A stretch of 61,589 nucleotides of DNA, taken from contig NZ_BAABRO010000031.1 in assembly GCF_039545035.1 (NCBI RefSeq), positions 1-61,589 of the forward strand, given 5' to 3'. Below, piece after piece: positions 44,781-55,700 of the stretch. The notes beneath the pieces were generated by a model, which was given only the letters and a program-made list of their open reading frames with translations, searched no databases and had not been told where the DNA came from. Position numbers and translations under genes: made by a program. Position 1 is the stretch's first letter; the number at the start of each line of letters is the position of its first letter. This stretch comes from Novipirellula caenicola. GTDB lineage: Bacteria > Planctomycetota > Planctomycetia > Pirellulales > Pirellulaceae.

Positions 44781-45716
44781 TCACTTGGCTGGCGCCAGTG
44801 CAGCTTCTGTCGGTTCGGCTTTTGCCGTCGGAGTCGCGTCCGCGGCAAGATCACCCATCGCATACTGAATGCCGTCGAGCATGTGTTTGAGCACGACCGG
44901 ATGACTGAACGTCTCGTTGCGGTGGCCCAGATTGGTATAGAACACGCGTCCGTCCCCCGCGGTGCGAATCCACGACACCGGCACTTCACGAGGTCCATCG
45001 TTGATCCGCTTGGAAACTTCTTCTTTGCTCATGTCCAAGCTGACCAGGATCCGTAGCACTTCAGGCCCTTCGTACGAATCCGATTTGTACTGGTAGATCT
45101 CGTCTTGATGCCAGAACCCTTTGCCATTGAATGCCTGGTTGAGCACATGATCGGGATCATCCAATTTGAATGCCCATGTGCCGCCTGCGGTCCAAGGATG
45201 TCCACCAAACTCGCCGCCCACGATCGCACGGCACTCGGGATGACGGCCAAAGTTGTCGCTCGCCGCGTGGAAGCCGACCAAGCCTTTGCCGCCGGAGATG
45301 AAATCCAGAAACGCGTTTTGCTGCGAGGCGGTTTCAAACTGCATTCCCGTTGTGTTGTTCAGCAAAATACAATCGTACTGCTTCAAGTTCTCGGGGGTGA
45401 ACACGTCATAGGTGTCGGCAAAGTCGGCCTCGAACGCCCCCGTTTTCTGTCCCATTTGTTTGACCGCTTCATTTGCATACGGAATCGAGCCGTGAACGAA
45501 TCCTTCACAGCGATAGAACACCAGCACTCGTCGATCCTGTTTCGGCTCGGCCGCCAACTGCTCGGGAACCGCACTTGCGATCTTACTTAGCTGATCTTCA
45601 CTAAGCGGTTTGAAATGCTTGGCTTTCTTTTCTTGCCAAGCATCCGACTTGTCCTCGGCAAAACAAGCTCCCGAGCAAAGGCAGGTCACTAGAGTCAGCA
45701 GGAACAGTCGATTCAT
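44781..45716 (-). CDS. ThuA-like secreted protein
   Basis: About 311 aa from ATG 45716 (a GTG precedes it directly). It has a signal peptide (MNRLFLLTLVTCLCSGACFAED) and then a ThuA/class-I-amidotransferase-like fold: RVLVFYRCEGFVHGSIPYAN, LLNNTTGMQF, GGKGLVGFHAASDNF, GGEFGGHPW and the C-terminal WIRTAGDGRVFYTNLGHRNETFSHP. ThuA domains are linked to sugar use and sometimes work beside glycoside hydrolases; the reaction is not established. An Ala/Thr/Pro-rich tail ends the protein. Same strand as the CE15-like esterase but separated by repeats. Confidence 0.9.
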   Translation of the reverse strand: MNRLFLLTLVTCLCSGACFAEDKSDAWQEKKAKHFKPLSEDQLSKIASAVPEQLAAEPKQDRRVLVFYRCEGFVHGSIPYANEAVKQMGQKTGAFEADFADTYDVFTPENLKQYDCILLNNTTGMQFETASQQNAFLDFISGGKGLVGFHAASDNFGRHPECRAIVGGEFGGHPWTAGGTWAFKLDDPDHVLNQAFNGKGFWHQDEIYQYKSDSYEGPEVLRILVSLDMSKEEVSKRINDGPREVPVSWIRTAGDGRVFYTNLGHRNETFSHPVVLKHMLDGIQYAMGDLAADATPTAKAEPTEAALAPAK

Positions 45717-46173
45717 CACGCGACTTCTCGATTACGGGGGGGATGGATAGGGAGGAAGACCCCCATTTTAGTCGCGTTTTGATTGCCATCGTTACCGTCC
45801 CGACAAAAAAATCGAAACCCAGCCACTTTCGCTGGAAAAACCACATCGCATCGCCGCCCCTAAGACACGCCGCCCCTAAGACACGCCGCCCCTAAGACAC
45901 GTCGCCCCTAAGACACGTCGCCCCTAAGACACGTCGCCCCTAAGACACGTCGCCCCTAAGAAACGCCGCACTTAAAACGCGGTGGCAAATAGCGGCCCAG
46001 ATTGCCGGCCCTCGCGTTCACTGTCCTGCACGTTCACAGTCCCCCGCGAAGCCCAGCCAACAGCGACGGCTTCCCCCACCCTCGCGTGGCCGCATTTGCA
46101 TTACAATCAGCTGCATCGAATCGACAACAATGCCTGTTCTTTACCCCCATCAAGCACGAAATACCGACTCAAT
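45717..46173. other. Divergent intergenic region with 16-bp repeats
   Basis: It holds the 16-bp array and must carry promoters for the divergent ThuA and C45 genes. Nothing else recognised. The C45 frame is open upstream through here but is not protein-like. Confidence 0.5.
45853..45980. repeat. 16-bp tandem array, eight units
   Basis: Unit gccgcccctaagacac, three copies at 45853-45900, then variant gtcgcccctaagacac at 45901-45948, then two degenerate units to 45980. There are no spacers. It sits between divergent genes, so it could be a protein-binding array or a simple slippage product. Confidence 0.9.
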
Positions 46174-47988
46174 ATGATTGCCATTCTCTTACGTGTTTTT
46201 GCCTTCTCACTACTGCTCGTGACGGTAGTTCCCATCCATGCCGAATCGAATGCAACGCGGCTTGGCGACAACTTGCAGCCGCTGCTTTCCTGTTTATCAG
46301 GACGTGCCGATTCCTTTGCGGTTGCCTTGGACATTGATGTGCTTCTCGATGGCAAAGTCCAACATGTTGACGGGCGACTCGTCCGATTCGATGACCAGTC
46401 GTTTGACCTGGACCTGATCCACAGCGACTACAGCGTGCGGATTCGACGCCGGACCGATGCGACCGCGTTTGCGTTGCCTCACCATCAAACCGTCTTCCTC
46501 GGATCGGGCGATGTGGATGCGTCGGACCAACTGTCACCGCGGGGAATCACCAACCGATTGGTCGGAAGTGGCTCGATGTTGACAATGGTCGTGCCAATGC
46601 TTCAGCAAACCGACTCTGAGGCGGTCGCTCACATGTTGACAGGGTTATTGAAGATGGACTTCAACGTGAATCGGCAGCACTGGACACTCCGCAACGACGT
46701 CTCGTTGCAATTCCACAACGGCGGCAAGAAAATCGAGATCAATGTCGGCGAAAAACACCGCGGGACGTTGACGATCCAAGACAGTTTGCCCGAGATGGCA
46801 AAAGTAGACGACTGGGTGGATTTCAAACAAGTGGTGCTTGAGCGTCCGGAACTCGAACGCAGCATCACACGCGGGACACGACGGGCACTAGAGATTCTGT
46901 CGCCGTCGCGACTGCTGACGTCGCCACAGCCAAAAGCCCGCCAGGTTCCCGGTGGCGAACTTCGCTGGATCGATGGCCAACGTGTTGTCTTGCTAAAAGG
47001 AACGCCCGAGCAGATCGGCGACGCCCATGGCCGGCTATTGGCCGTCGAGTCGCAGCGATGTATTGATTCGGTGCTGTACACCTTTGGAACCGTGAACACC
47101 ATTCGCACCGGGCGTTGGTTTCGGCACGATTTGGACGCGGCCTACGCTCGACTTGCTCCGCACATTCCCGAAGACCATAAGCGTGAAACGTTGGCGTTTG
47201 CCAAGGCAATTAACATCGATCCATCCACGGCACACGCGATCAACGTCTTTCCCGAACTGTTTCACTGTTCCGGTTTCGCCGTTTCGGGCCCCGCAAGCAA
47301 AGACGGCAAACTGTATCACGGCCGCGTCTTGGACTACATGACCACGATTGGACTGCAAGATGCCGCGACCACTTTTATTGTTGCGGTCGACGGTAAGCAT
47401 GCGTTTGCGAATATTGGCTATGCCGGATTCATCGGCAGCGTCAGCGGGATGAACGACCAAGCGATATCACTCGGCGAGATGGGCGGCCATGGCGAAGGCC
47501 AATGGGATGGCGTGCCGATGGCAACTTTGATGCGGCGGGCACTCGAGGAATGCTCGACGCTGGACGAAGTGATGACGCTGTGGCAGGACTCGCCGAGAAC
47601 GTGTGAGTACTTCTACGTGTTCGCCGACGGGAAGAGCAGGCAAGCAGTCGGTGTCGCAGCGGATCCCGAATCGATCGAGTTCATCATGCCAGGTCAAAGC
47701 GATCCACGACTCGGCGATGGAATCCCCAATGTGTTGGCGTTGTCGTCGGGTTCACGACTGGAAACACTGCGAGAGCGAATCCAGCAGCGATACGGCGAGA
47801 TCGACGTCGAAGCCGCCCAATGGCTGATGAGTCGTCCCGTGGCGATGAAGTCGAACCTCCACAACGTGCTCTTCATCCCCGAAGACGGCGTCTTCTACGT
47901 TGCCAACGCCACCCACAACGCCCCCGCCGCCGAGCAACCGTACGCCCGATTCAATCTTACCGAACTGCTGCAAAGCATGCCTCGCTAA
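46174..47988 (+). CDS. C45-type autoproteolytic Ntn hydrolase/acyltransferase
   Basis: 604 aa from ATG 46174, where a signal peptide (MIAILLRVFAFSLLLVTVVPIHAES) begins. The C-terminal part (about 300-600) matches the peptidase C45/acyl-CoA:6-APA acyltransferase family: GTPEQIGDAHGRLL, then C365 in ELFHCSGFAVSG as the probable N-terminal nucleophile after self-cleavage, GKLYHGRVLDYM, and GFIGSVSGMNDQAISLGEMG. The region before Cys365 is unusually long. It includes an unassigned beta-rich domain (about 30-230), with DGRLVRFDDQSFDLDLIH, that looks like a lipid-binding or LolA-like sheet, but that is a guess. Known family members cleave or transfer acyl groups on amides; the substrate here is unknown. 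Confidence 0.82.
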   Translation: MIAILLRVFAFSLLLVTVVPIHAESNATRLGDNLQPLLSCLSGRADSFAVALDIDVLLDGKVQHVDGRLVRFDDQSFDLDLIHSDYSVRIRRRTDATAFALPHHQTVFLGSGDVDASDQLSPRGITNRLVGSGSMLTMVVPMLQQTDSEAVAHMLTGLLKMDFNVNRQHWTLRNDVSLQFHNGGKKIEINVGEKHRGTLTIQDSLPEMAKVDDWVDFKQVVLERPELERSITRGTRRALEILSPSRLLTSPQPKARQVPGGELRWIDGQRVVLLKGTPEQIGDAHGRLLAVESQRCIDSVLYTFGTVNTIRTGRWFRHDLDAAYARLAPHIPEDHKRETLAFAKAINIDPSTAHAINVFPELFHCSGFAVSGPASKDGKLYHGRVLDYMTTIGLQDAATTFIVAVDGKHAFANIGYAGFIGSVSGMNDQAISLGEMGGHGEGQWDGVPMATLMRRALEECSTLDEVMTLWQDSPRTCEYFYVFADGKSRQAVGVAADPESIEFIMPGQSDPRLGDGIPNVLALSSGSRLETLRERIQQRYGEIDVEAAQWLMSRPVAMKSNLHNVLFIPEDGVFYVANATHNAPAAEQPYARFNLTELLQSMPR

Positions 47989-49789
47989 CATTCCTGCGAA
48001 ACAAGACCTTTCCTTCCACTGCGCAGTGTGCAATGAATCATGCAGCACGAACGTTCCCTAATGCCACGCTTCAATGCGTGGCATTGCATTGGTCGACTTG
48101 AGTTTTAATGTGCTAAACAGCATCCCATTCTGATGCACCTCCTCAACTTCGCTTCGGGCATTCCGCCAAGTCGCATTGCAACTTGGCAACCTCACCTCGC
48201 CTGTGGTCTTCGGTCTCAGACTGTCCGACTTTTCTTGAAAAGGATGTTGGCCCTCGGGGCATTTCGGATTGCTGTGCTCGCCCACCGCTAGAACCACATC
48301 CTTCATTCCTTGCATGTCCCCTTTTGCTTTCGCGAACCGACTTCGCCAACGGTGAATGACAAACAGGCCGAACAAGCACTCTCGAAAGGACAATGTGTTG
48401 CACATGCTGTGTCCGTAGCACACTGAAAGAATCCCCTTCAGGGTGAAATGCCCGAGGCGATTAACGAGCGAAAAACAAGTGTAAACGGTCACATCTAGCG
48501 CACATCGGTTCGCTTCGCTGGCGAACGGAAACGCATCGTCCCCAGCCTCCTCGAAATGAGCGTGAACGCTTCAGCGAGTCACCTCGAGATGGGGGAAATC
48601 AACACAGCATTCAATGAGTTCGCGATGGAAAACCGCGGCAACGATCGGCGACCAAAATGCCGGATTTCGCTAGGAATCGGGCCACGATCGAACCAAGTTC
48701 TCAGTGCCACTCACCTCGTCGGCTCCGTGGTTCAACCGACGCTGCAAAGTCGATCGAGCGATCCGAACCTGTGCTAAAACACCGGAGAACGTTTGACGTG
48801 ATTAAAGCGTTCGGTAACTGGCAATTCGGCCAAAACCCGAGCTCGGAACTTTAGCCGCCACCAGTCCCCCAGAGGGCCGCCCCACCCGCTCCATCTTAGC
48901 CCTGTCCCTTTTTTCCTCGTTAACAGAATCAGTTTTTTTGCGCATGACAACAACGTCTGCAAGAGCGACGCAGTTGCACCGGAGCTGTAGCAACCCCCAG
49001 GTGACCGGACACACCACCCCATGCACCCGAGCTGTGCAAAATGGCGCGCTGCCTCGCGAACTCCACACGACCCGTCCGATGAGAAACCCACCCAATGCCT
49101 TTGGGGGGTGCCATTCTGTTCACCTCCGAAGCTCCGTCGCAAATCGTCAGTGACCTTCGCACACACGAAAAAAAACGCAAATCCCTCAAAGGCATTGACC
49201 AATCCACTAATGGTGCGTTACGGGCACGCAACACGCCTCACCATGCGGTCTGCTTGATTGAACGGGTGTTTCTTCGAGGTGATTGCGAAATAATTTTCCG
49301 CCATCACTACCCCCCCGCATATTCAATCGTTTATGCTGCTGCTGGCATGAGCAGGATGCTACCCCCCGCATGAACAAACGATTTTATTGGTCCGCTTACG
49401 CACATGATGTGGCGTGAGCGAACGAGAAAGGCCGCTTGATGGCGGCCAACAAATGCAACCATTCCATCCGTGAAATCACCGTATGGCATCGCCTGTTCAC
49501 CTATCACCCCCTGCCGTCGTCATGCCTCGAGCCCCTGCGATTGTGATTGTGCGTCACGAGCCGATGGTCCCAATGTTGCGTCGACCGCATCACATGGGGG
49601 ACCTTCGGCTTTCTTCGCGTTTACGAAGCCTTTTTGTTGCACGACATGGTCCTTAGAGACGCGGACTCCACCATGTGCAACGCATTTTGTTGCTGAATTA
49701 TTTTTCTTCTTCTAGGTACGCGATGCTGCCGGACGCGTTTAGAAGTCGTTTTCTTCGCCCCAAGTCATTGAATCATTAGGTAACTCACC
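47989..49789. other. 1.8-kb gene desert
   Basis: No gene is convincing. It contains a perfect hairpin just after the C45 gene and two minus-strand frames (48058-48492, 48774-49202) whose sequences (with runs such as HFTLKGILSVCYGHSM and GCYSSGATASLL) look like dispersed repeat-derived translations rather than folded proteins. The last 400 bases should include the promoter of the giant adhesin, but no clear elements or Shine-Dalgarno sequence were found. Confidence 0.5.
48060..48085. terminator. Perfect 10-bp hairpin after the C45 gene
   Basis: aatgccacgc (48060-48069), loop ttcaat, gcgtggcatt (48076-48085). It lies 71 bases after the stop codon. There is no U-run on the downstream side, so it may be a transcript-end stabiliser or a dispersed palindrome rather than a classical terminator. 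Confidence 0.45.
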
Positions 49790-52700
49790 ATGTCCCTTCG
49801 CCGCAATTCCAATCTCTCGGGTACAAGCCTCAATCGTCTTTCTCGCGTCGAAAAACTGCGTCAGCGGGTTCGCCGTTGGTCCGACCGACTCGAATCACGG
49901 CGGCAATCATGGGCCGAGAAGCGAGCGGCTCGACTCGAGCGTTTCCGCGAAGCCTTTCGCGGTGCCTGGCTAGCCAAGATCGGCTTGGGTCTGATGGCGA
50001 TTGTGCGGATGATTACCGATCCACCGTTCATCGTGCGAATCGAAAAGCGTCCAGCGGTTCCCTACACCGCGATGTTGCCGTGGTTGTTTAGCTTTGAACG
50101 CAAAACGGACCGCCGACGTCGTCCGCGATTCGCCAGCACGCAGCAAGCGGGAGTCACCGTAGAAACGCTCGAGCGGCGCGAACTACTGGCCGCCGACATT
50201 ACGGGAATCGGTGAAAGCGAAGACTTTGCCGATATCGCAGGGGTAACCGCGGACACGGCGTCGACAAACGATTTGACACCGACCATTACAGGAACAGCGA
50301 CTGCAGGATCAACAGTTTACGTTGATGGCATCGAGACATTTGTTGACGTTGGTAATGATGCAAGCGATGGAAATGCTAGTGATGGCCTTGGCTCGTGGAC
50401 GTTCACGCCTTCCGCCCAAATCACCCACGGCCAAACGTTTAGCGTAATGGAAGGCGCCACAGGAGCGACCAGCTTCACCGCCCATGACGCTGTGACGATT
50501 TCCTACGAGGCTTCCGTCGACGTGGCGGTTGGAGAATCAATCCAGCACGCCATCAACAATCTCCCCAGCATCGGCGGCACGATCAATCTCGCTGCAGGCA
50601 CTTTCACCGAAAACCTTGTTATCAGCAAACCGGTGAATATCGTCGGAGCGACGGGTGTTGGTGGAAACGCGACAACAACGCTTCAGGCTAGTTCCGGCAA
50701 CGTCATTAACATCACGGGTGCAAGCTTTCCTGCAAACGCGGATGTTGCGATCAGTAACGTAAATTTGGACGGTCAAAACACAGCCAATATCGGGCTGCGT
50801 ATTGACGGCAATGCCAATGTCTCCTCCGTCAGCCTGGATAACGGCTCGGTGGAAAATTTCAAGAGCCAAGGTTTCTACCTAGGCGCATCAGCGTACAACG
50901 GCAGCGACCCTTCAGTCTCCGCAATCGTCGATTCGGTAACCCTCACCAATCTCGACTTTGCCAACAACGGTATCAACGGCAGCGGCGGCCAAGGTGACAT
51001 TCAGTTCTTCGGCTACAACAACAACGCAACGCTCAGCAACCTGAGCTTGGTTGGCAATCGCGTGGAATCGCCCAGCAGTAGCGGCGCTCAGCTTGGTATC
51101 CAGTTCCGTGGAGTGGGAGCAGGCGACGGTACCGGCGTAAGTCCTTCGGGCACCATCGCGCTATCCGATATTGATGTCTCGGGTAAATATCGCACCCAGA
51201 TGATCGGCATTCAGCGATATAGCGATGTATCCGGCCTGTCTTTCAATGGTGTTGAGCTTGGTGGCGGGAGCTCTGAAATCACCGGCGGGTGGGGATCAGC
51301 ACTGCGATTCGACGGTGTTGGTACTGGGAGCGTTGCACCGCCCACTTCCGTTGATCTTGGTAATACGCTGTTCCGGGGCATTTCAGGCAGCGGCGTCTAC
51401 GATCTGGAATTTGCGCCGGATAACGGTTTTGCCTTCTTGAGGGCTGACGCGACAGGCACCCGTTGGACCATCGGTGGTTTCGACATTGACGCCTCATCAC
51501 TGACCGCACCAGACGCCTTGGCCATCGAAGCCCGCATCCTGCATTACCCGGACAAACTGCACCCGACCCACGGATCCACCTTTGGGGCGTACAAAGGATT
51601 TGCAGAAGTCGTTTCGGACAAGGTTTACGTCACCTCCACCGGATCGATCGCCCGCGCTGTTGAAATGCTACCCGCCGGTGGAACAATCGTCACCGCCACG
51701 GGCACGCAGGCCGTCGATGGTTCTGGGAACCTTGACATCCCAGCGAATGAAAGCGAAGCGGCTGACCTCATCGCGTCGGTCATTGACAGCGAAATCGCCA
51801 GCACGCCAATTGGCGTGACACCCAAACTAACGCTCACCGCAGCTGGCGGATCCTTGCAAAACCTGCTCACGGCGGTCCAAGCAAAAACGGGTGTGACGAA
51901 CCAGGTCGAAATTCAAGTCAAAGCGACTGCCAATGAGGCCGCCAACCTCACCGCCGAAGCCCCCCCAAATGTGAACGTCGTTCTCGACCTCGGTACACAA
52001 GAAATCGGCGCCTCAGACGACTCTCCCGCAATCACCATCAGCGGCGGGAACGTCACCGTCACCGGTGGCACGCTCAAAAAATCCACCGGCACGAGCCCAA
52101 CGCTTGCTGTCAACGCGGGCACGCTCGCCATCACCGGCAGCCTCGCCGCCTCAGGCGGCGATATCCACGTCTCCTCCGGCGGCAAACTCGTCGTCAATGG
52201 AGCTGTCACCGGCGCTGGATCGCTGACGGTCGACGGAACGCTTGCGGGCAGCGGTACAATCAACGGAAACGTCAATATCCCGAGCGACGGTGTGCATGCT
52301 CCTGGAAACAGCCCAGGAACCACGACGGTCAATGGAAACTACACGCTGAGCGGCGCGCTGGACGTTGAAATCATTTCGCCCTACACAACGCCCGGTGCCG
52401 CTGCACCCGCTACCGGCGGCGATTACGACAAGATAATTGTCACTGGGGACGTGGACTTGACAAATGGTTCTCTGAACCTAATCGGAGGTGCAACTGCCGA
52501 TGTTGACACCGAGATTATGACAATCATAGACAACCAAGGCCCCAATCCAATCACGGGAACCTTCTCGGGCCTAGCGGAAGGTGCAGTCGTAGCCATCGAT
52601 AATTTCACGGGGCGAATCTCATACGTTGGCGGCACCGGCAACGACGTTGTCATTTATGCCGATTCAGTCGTGCCAACGCTAGATAGCAAGTACTACCAAG

Positions 52701-55700
52701 ACGGCGATTATGAAGACACGACACTCACCAAAACGTACAATGAATTACTTGTCGAGTTGTCTGCAGCGGATAACTCGGGCGTTGTTGCACTAAAGATTCA
52801 ATCCATCGCCAACGGTACCGTGGCGTTCACTCAAGGGAGTGGCGATGCTGTGCTAGATGACACCCTTAAGCCTGGCAACTCGCTCACTTGGACCCCAACA
52901 GCCAATTTATATGGTGAGAACCTGGAGGCTTTCACGGTTGTCGCGATTGATGCCGCTGGGAATGAATCTTCCGCCGAAACCGTGACCGTTGAGCTTACAG
53001 CAAGTAATGATGCTCCGTTTATCGCATTCAACAATATTCCGGTTGCCAACAACGAGTCGGCCGATGCCCAAACCACTGCCGAAGACACACCGCTCGTCTT
53101 CAATGACACAAACGCAAATCGGTTAACGATCGGCGATGTCGATACCAGTAGTCCGGGCGCGGATAGTCCTCGTTTTCTGCTCAAGATTGAAGTGACCGCA
53201 GGCGCGGGCGAGATCAGCGTCGCAAATGTCGATAGTACGGTCACCGGCGATGGTTCTACTACCGTATATATCAACGGCGGCAGTGGAACGGTAACCGGCA
53301 CGAGTACGATTGCGAATATTAATTCAAAGCTCAATGGGTTGACCTTCACACCCACAGAAAACTGGAACGGATTGGCAACGTTGACTTTGACGATCAATGA
53401 CGATGGATACCACGGGGACGGCAGTGATTCGCTTGAATCCACCATCACCATCCCGATTACGGTCACCAATGTCGCCCCCGCCATTGTCGCCGTCAGCGGT
53501 CCAATTGATGGCAACTACAAAGCGGATGATATTCTCGAATTTACCGTTAACTACGACGAATCGGTTGTTGTGGATACTAGCGGGGGAGTTCCATCAATTG
53601 CTGTTACAATCGGTTCCGCGACAGTCCAAGCTTTTTACGACCCCAGTAGTTCGACAACAACGGCCTTGAAGTTCCGCTACACGGTCCTGAACGGTCAAAC
53701 GGACACTGACGGCATCGGGATAGGCAGCGTGATCGACCTTAATGGAGGCACGATCAAAGACGCGGGCGGAGCCAACGCCGACCTCGATTTTACGACCCCG
53801 ACCAATGAAACTCCAACGCTAATAAATGTCCTTGTCGACACGACTCAGCCATCAGTAAGCACGGTCGCGTTTGATGACGCAAACGACCTAGTCACTGAGG
53901 GAGATATCCCCGGCACGGTGACGCTGACGGTGACCTTCGATGAAGCCATGGACACCGGTGTTGCTCCTGTGATTGCGACCAACGCAGGCACGACGTTGAC
54001 TAGTCCGACCAATGGTCAGTGGACCGATTCGACGACCTACACGCTCGACTTCACGGTGGCCGATGCCGATGTGGAATTGGCTGATGTCCTGGTGGATGTT
54101 TCGGGTGCTCAGGACGTGGCCGGTAACACGATGGTTGCCGAGACCGGAATCTCCAGCGGTACCGAAGTCGACACTGTTGCTCCAGCGACGGTGACGGTGA
54201 ATGCTTCATTCGGGGATCCGTTAATCAACGAAGCCGACGACACCGCGACGGTCACATTGACGGTCAACTTCAGCGAAGCCATGGACACCGGTGTTGCTCC
54301 TGTGATTGCGACCAACGCAGGCACGACGTTGACTAGTCCGACCAATGGTCAGTGGACCGATTCGACGACCTACACGCTCGACTTCACGGTGGCCGATGCC
54401 AATGTGGAATTGGCTGATGTCCTGGTGGATGTTTCGGGTGCTCAGGACGTGGCCGGTAACACGATGGTTGCCGAGACCGGAATCTCCAGCGGTACCGAAG
54501 TCGACACTGTTGCTCCAGCGACGGTGACGGTGAATGCTTCATTCGGGGATCCGTTAATCAACGAAGCCGACGACACCGCGACGGTCACATTGACGGTCAA
54601 CTTCAGCGAAGCCATGGACACCGGTGTTGCTCCTGTGATTGCGACCAACGCAGGCACGACGTTGACTAGTCCGACCAATGGTCAGTGGACCGATTCGACG
54701 ACCTACACGCTCGACTTCACGGTGGCCGATGCCAATGTGGAATTGGCTGATGTCCTGGTGGATGTTTCGGGTGCTCAGGACGTGGCCGGTAACACGATGG
54801 TTGCCGAGACCGGAATCTCCAGCGGTACCGAAGTCGACACTGTTGCTCCGGCAGTATTATCTGTAGAAGTAGACACCGACTTAGTCTACGAAGGTGATCT
54901 GGTTCAGCAAGTAACTGTCACGTTTGACGAAGCGATGGACACGTCGACTGTTCCAAACATTACTTTCAGTACTGGAAGTTGGTCGCCAGTTGCGGTCGGC
55001 ACGTGGAGCATGGGCGACACGGTCTTTACCCGCAGTTTTACGCTGGTCGATGGCGATGAGGAAGAGAATGGTGTCACGGTTGATGTCACCGGTTCGAAGG
55101 ATATTGCTGGCAATGACCAAGAACCCTACAGTGTCGAACCAGAATTCGATATCGATACTCTCGCACCTACCGTTGTTTCAATCGTGCGTACGGGCGCGGC
55201 GGATGCTAATCCGACTTTGGCTGCTAGCGTTGACTTCTTGGTGACGTTCAGTGAGCCGATTGATGCGACAACCGTTGCCATTGGCGACTTTGAGCTTGGA
55301 GGCACGTCGATTCCCACTGGCGCGGCGATCAGTTCGGTCACGCCAACAACAGGCGTTTCTTCGACCTTTACCGTGACCGTATCCACCGGGACGGGTGACG
55401 GCACAATTGACCTAAATGTCAAGACGACCGATGGCTTGGCCGACGTCGCTGGCAATGTCATCGCCAATGGCACGGCACCAACCGACGAAACCTACACCAT
55501 CGCAACAACGAAGCTTGAACTTGATGGCTTGGGTAACTTGCTCATCACGGACGTACGCGCCGCGAGCAATGATAAGCTCAAACTGTCCGTCGATGGTGGG
55601 AATCTGGTGATTGAAGACACCAACGTGAGCCCATTGCCGATCGGCTTGGCCTCAGTTGGCTTCACGCGAGATGTAACGACGCCCGCCAGCAAAGTGACCA

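Noticed and set aside
45853-45980. CRISPR array or minisatellite gene
   Set aside because: 16-bp units abut without spacers and the frames through them are not protein-like.
52831-53514. Long minus-strand open frames opposite the adhesin (also 55492-56226, 58000-58575, 59038-59637)
   Set aside because: They mirror the Thr/Gly/Val-rich codons of the sense gene, contain no motif and repeat where the sense repeats do; the sense frame is open throughout.
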